From Trichoplax sp. H2 (lineage: Eukaryota; Placozoa; Uniplacotomia; Trichoplacea): a DNA stretch of 64,000 nt. The stretch covers positions 248,001-312,000 of the forward strand of contig NOWV01000071.1 of NCBI GenBank assembly GCA_003344405.1. The letters run 5' to 3'. The notes under the pieces were generated by a model. That model was given only the letters and a program-made list of their open reading frames with translations, was not told where the DNA came from and did no database searches. Numbering within the stretch: position 1 is the first letter of the stretch; every line of letters begins with the position of its first letter. A program made the translations under genes and the position numbers. This document shows positions 63,341 to 64,000 of the stretch, one piece after another.

Positions 63341-64000
63341 GCATCTCGATCACTGAAATTAGAGTCCTATCGCTAGACGGATTACAAGAGTACACGGGGG
63401 TCTAGTATTGTTGATTAGTCTACAGTTGAGAGTATCATGCAAAGTCTTGTCTACAGTATGATTGAATACCAATTGCAACATGTGTATCCTTGTGCCAACG
63501 ATGCGAAACTTTGGTAGATACCTTGTCAACCATTAGTGTTTGAGAGTGGAGCAATATTCTGCACGAAAGTGTATCTATGCTCGTATACAGAGTATTCTAC
63601 AGCTAAGACAATAAGCGTTAGCGGTAAATGATTATTAAATGACTACTGTATCAGAGGATTATGTTCATATCTAATGTCGATATTTTAGACCAGACACAGG
63701 AGAGTAAACTGCAAATGGACGTAGAATGTACTGTACAGTAACGTAGGATTCTTTTCAGCTTATCGGGTAGTATAACATCATTTGGATTGCAACCCAAATA
63801 GTATATCCCATGTTGGTTAGTGCAAGCACTACGAATATAGGCGTAGTAGCTTAGCTAATGTTGCCATTGATGGCTTAAGAGTCGTTATCAAACAATAAGC
63901 TGCTAGTGAAATACCTTATGCATGTGTAAAGTTTGGTTAGTCAACCATGGTTTAGGCATGCATAATTCATGAACGAGCTTCTACAAATTCATTGACAGAT

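Overview
The window looks like nuclear DNA from an animal: AT-rich, with GT-AG introns mostly of 80-800 bp, long non-coding stretches and about one gene per 8 kb. The gene content (an IGFBP-Kazal-pacifastin secreted protein, an LRCH-type LRR/calponin-homology protein, a ubiquitin-L40 fusion) is metazoan. Base composition, intron size and gene density would suit an early-branching animal such as a placozoan. That placement is an inference, not shown by the sequence.

Layout. 1-13.6 kb (minus): one very large, left-truncated gene whose 54 visible exons encode a signal peptide, an IGFBP N-terminal domain, a follistatin/Kazal domain and then 26 pacifastin-like six-cysteine modules plus the start of a 27th. 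13.7-23.4 kb: no recognisable gene, a few decayed repeats. 23.9-24.5 kb (plus): a divergent ubiquitin-like gene of exactly 76 codons that lacks the C-terminal Gly-Gly. 26.5-31.3 kb: two alpha/beta-hydrolase paralogues head to head (A minus, B plus) around a 4 x 110 bp tandem repeat. 32.3-33.8 kb: two tandem repeat arrays. 34.6-36.1 kb (plus): ubiquitin-ribosomal protein eL40 fusion, four exons. 37.1-40.0 kb (minus): a third hydrolase paralogue (C). 41.2-45.6 kb (plus): a candidate multi-exon gene I cannot identify. 47.4-52.2 kb (minus): an LRCH-family gene, 15 exons, with the 5' exon(s) not found. 52.2-64 kb: mostly non-coding and repeat-rich, including a dense TACTGTACAGTA-type palindromic region at 57.7-58.4 kb.

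The most interesting item is the first gene. All pacifastin modules but one are split at the same place, inside the cysteine codon of the Cys-Asn-X-Cys core, giving an alternating phase 1 / phase 2 exon lattice that allows module duplication. The IGFBP exon 2.8 kb upstream ends in the same phase (1) that the Kazal exon needs, which supports one gene. Family knowledge suggests a secreted multi-headed serine-protease inhibitor with an IGFBP7/HtrA1-like head. The second is the ubiquitin-like gene: it shares its first intron position and phase with the nearby ubiquitin-eL40 gene, so it probably arose by DNA duplication and then lost the conjugation tail, Lys48, Lys63 and part of the hydrophobic patch. 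The three hydrolases share all intron positions, and their two central exons have identical lengths.
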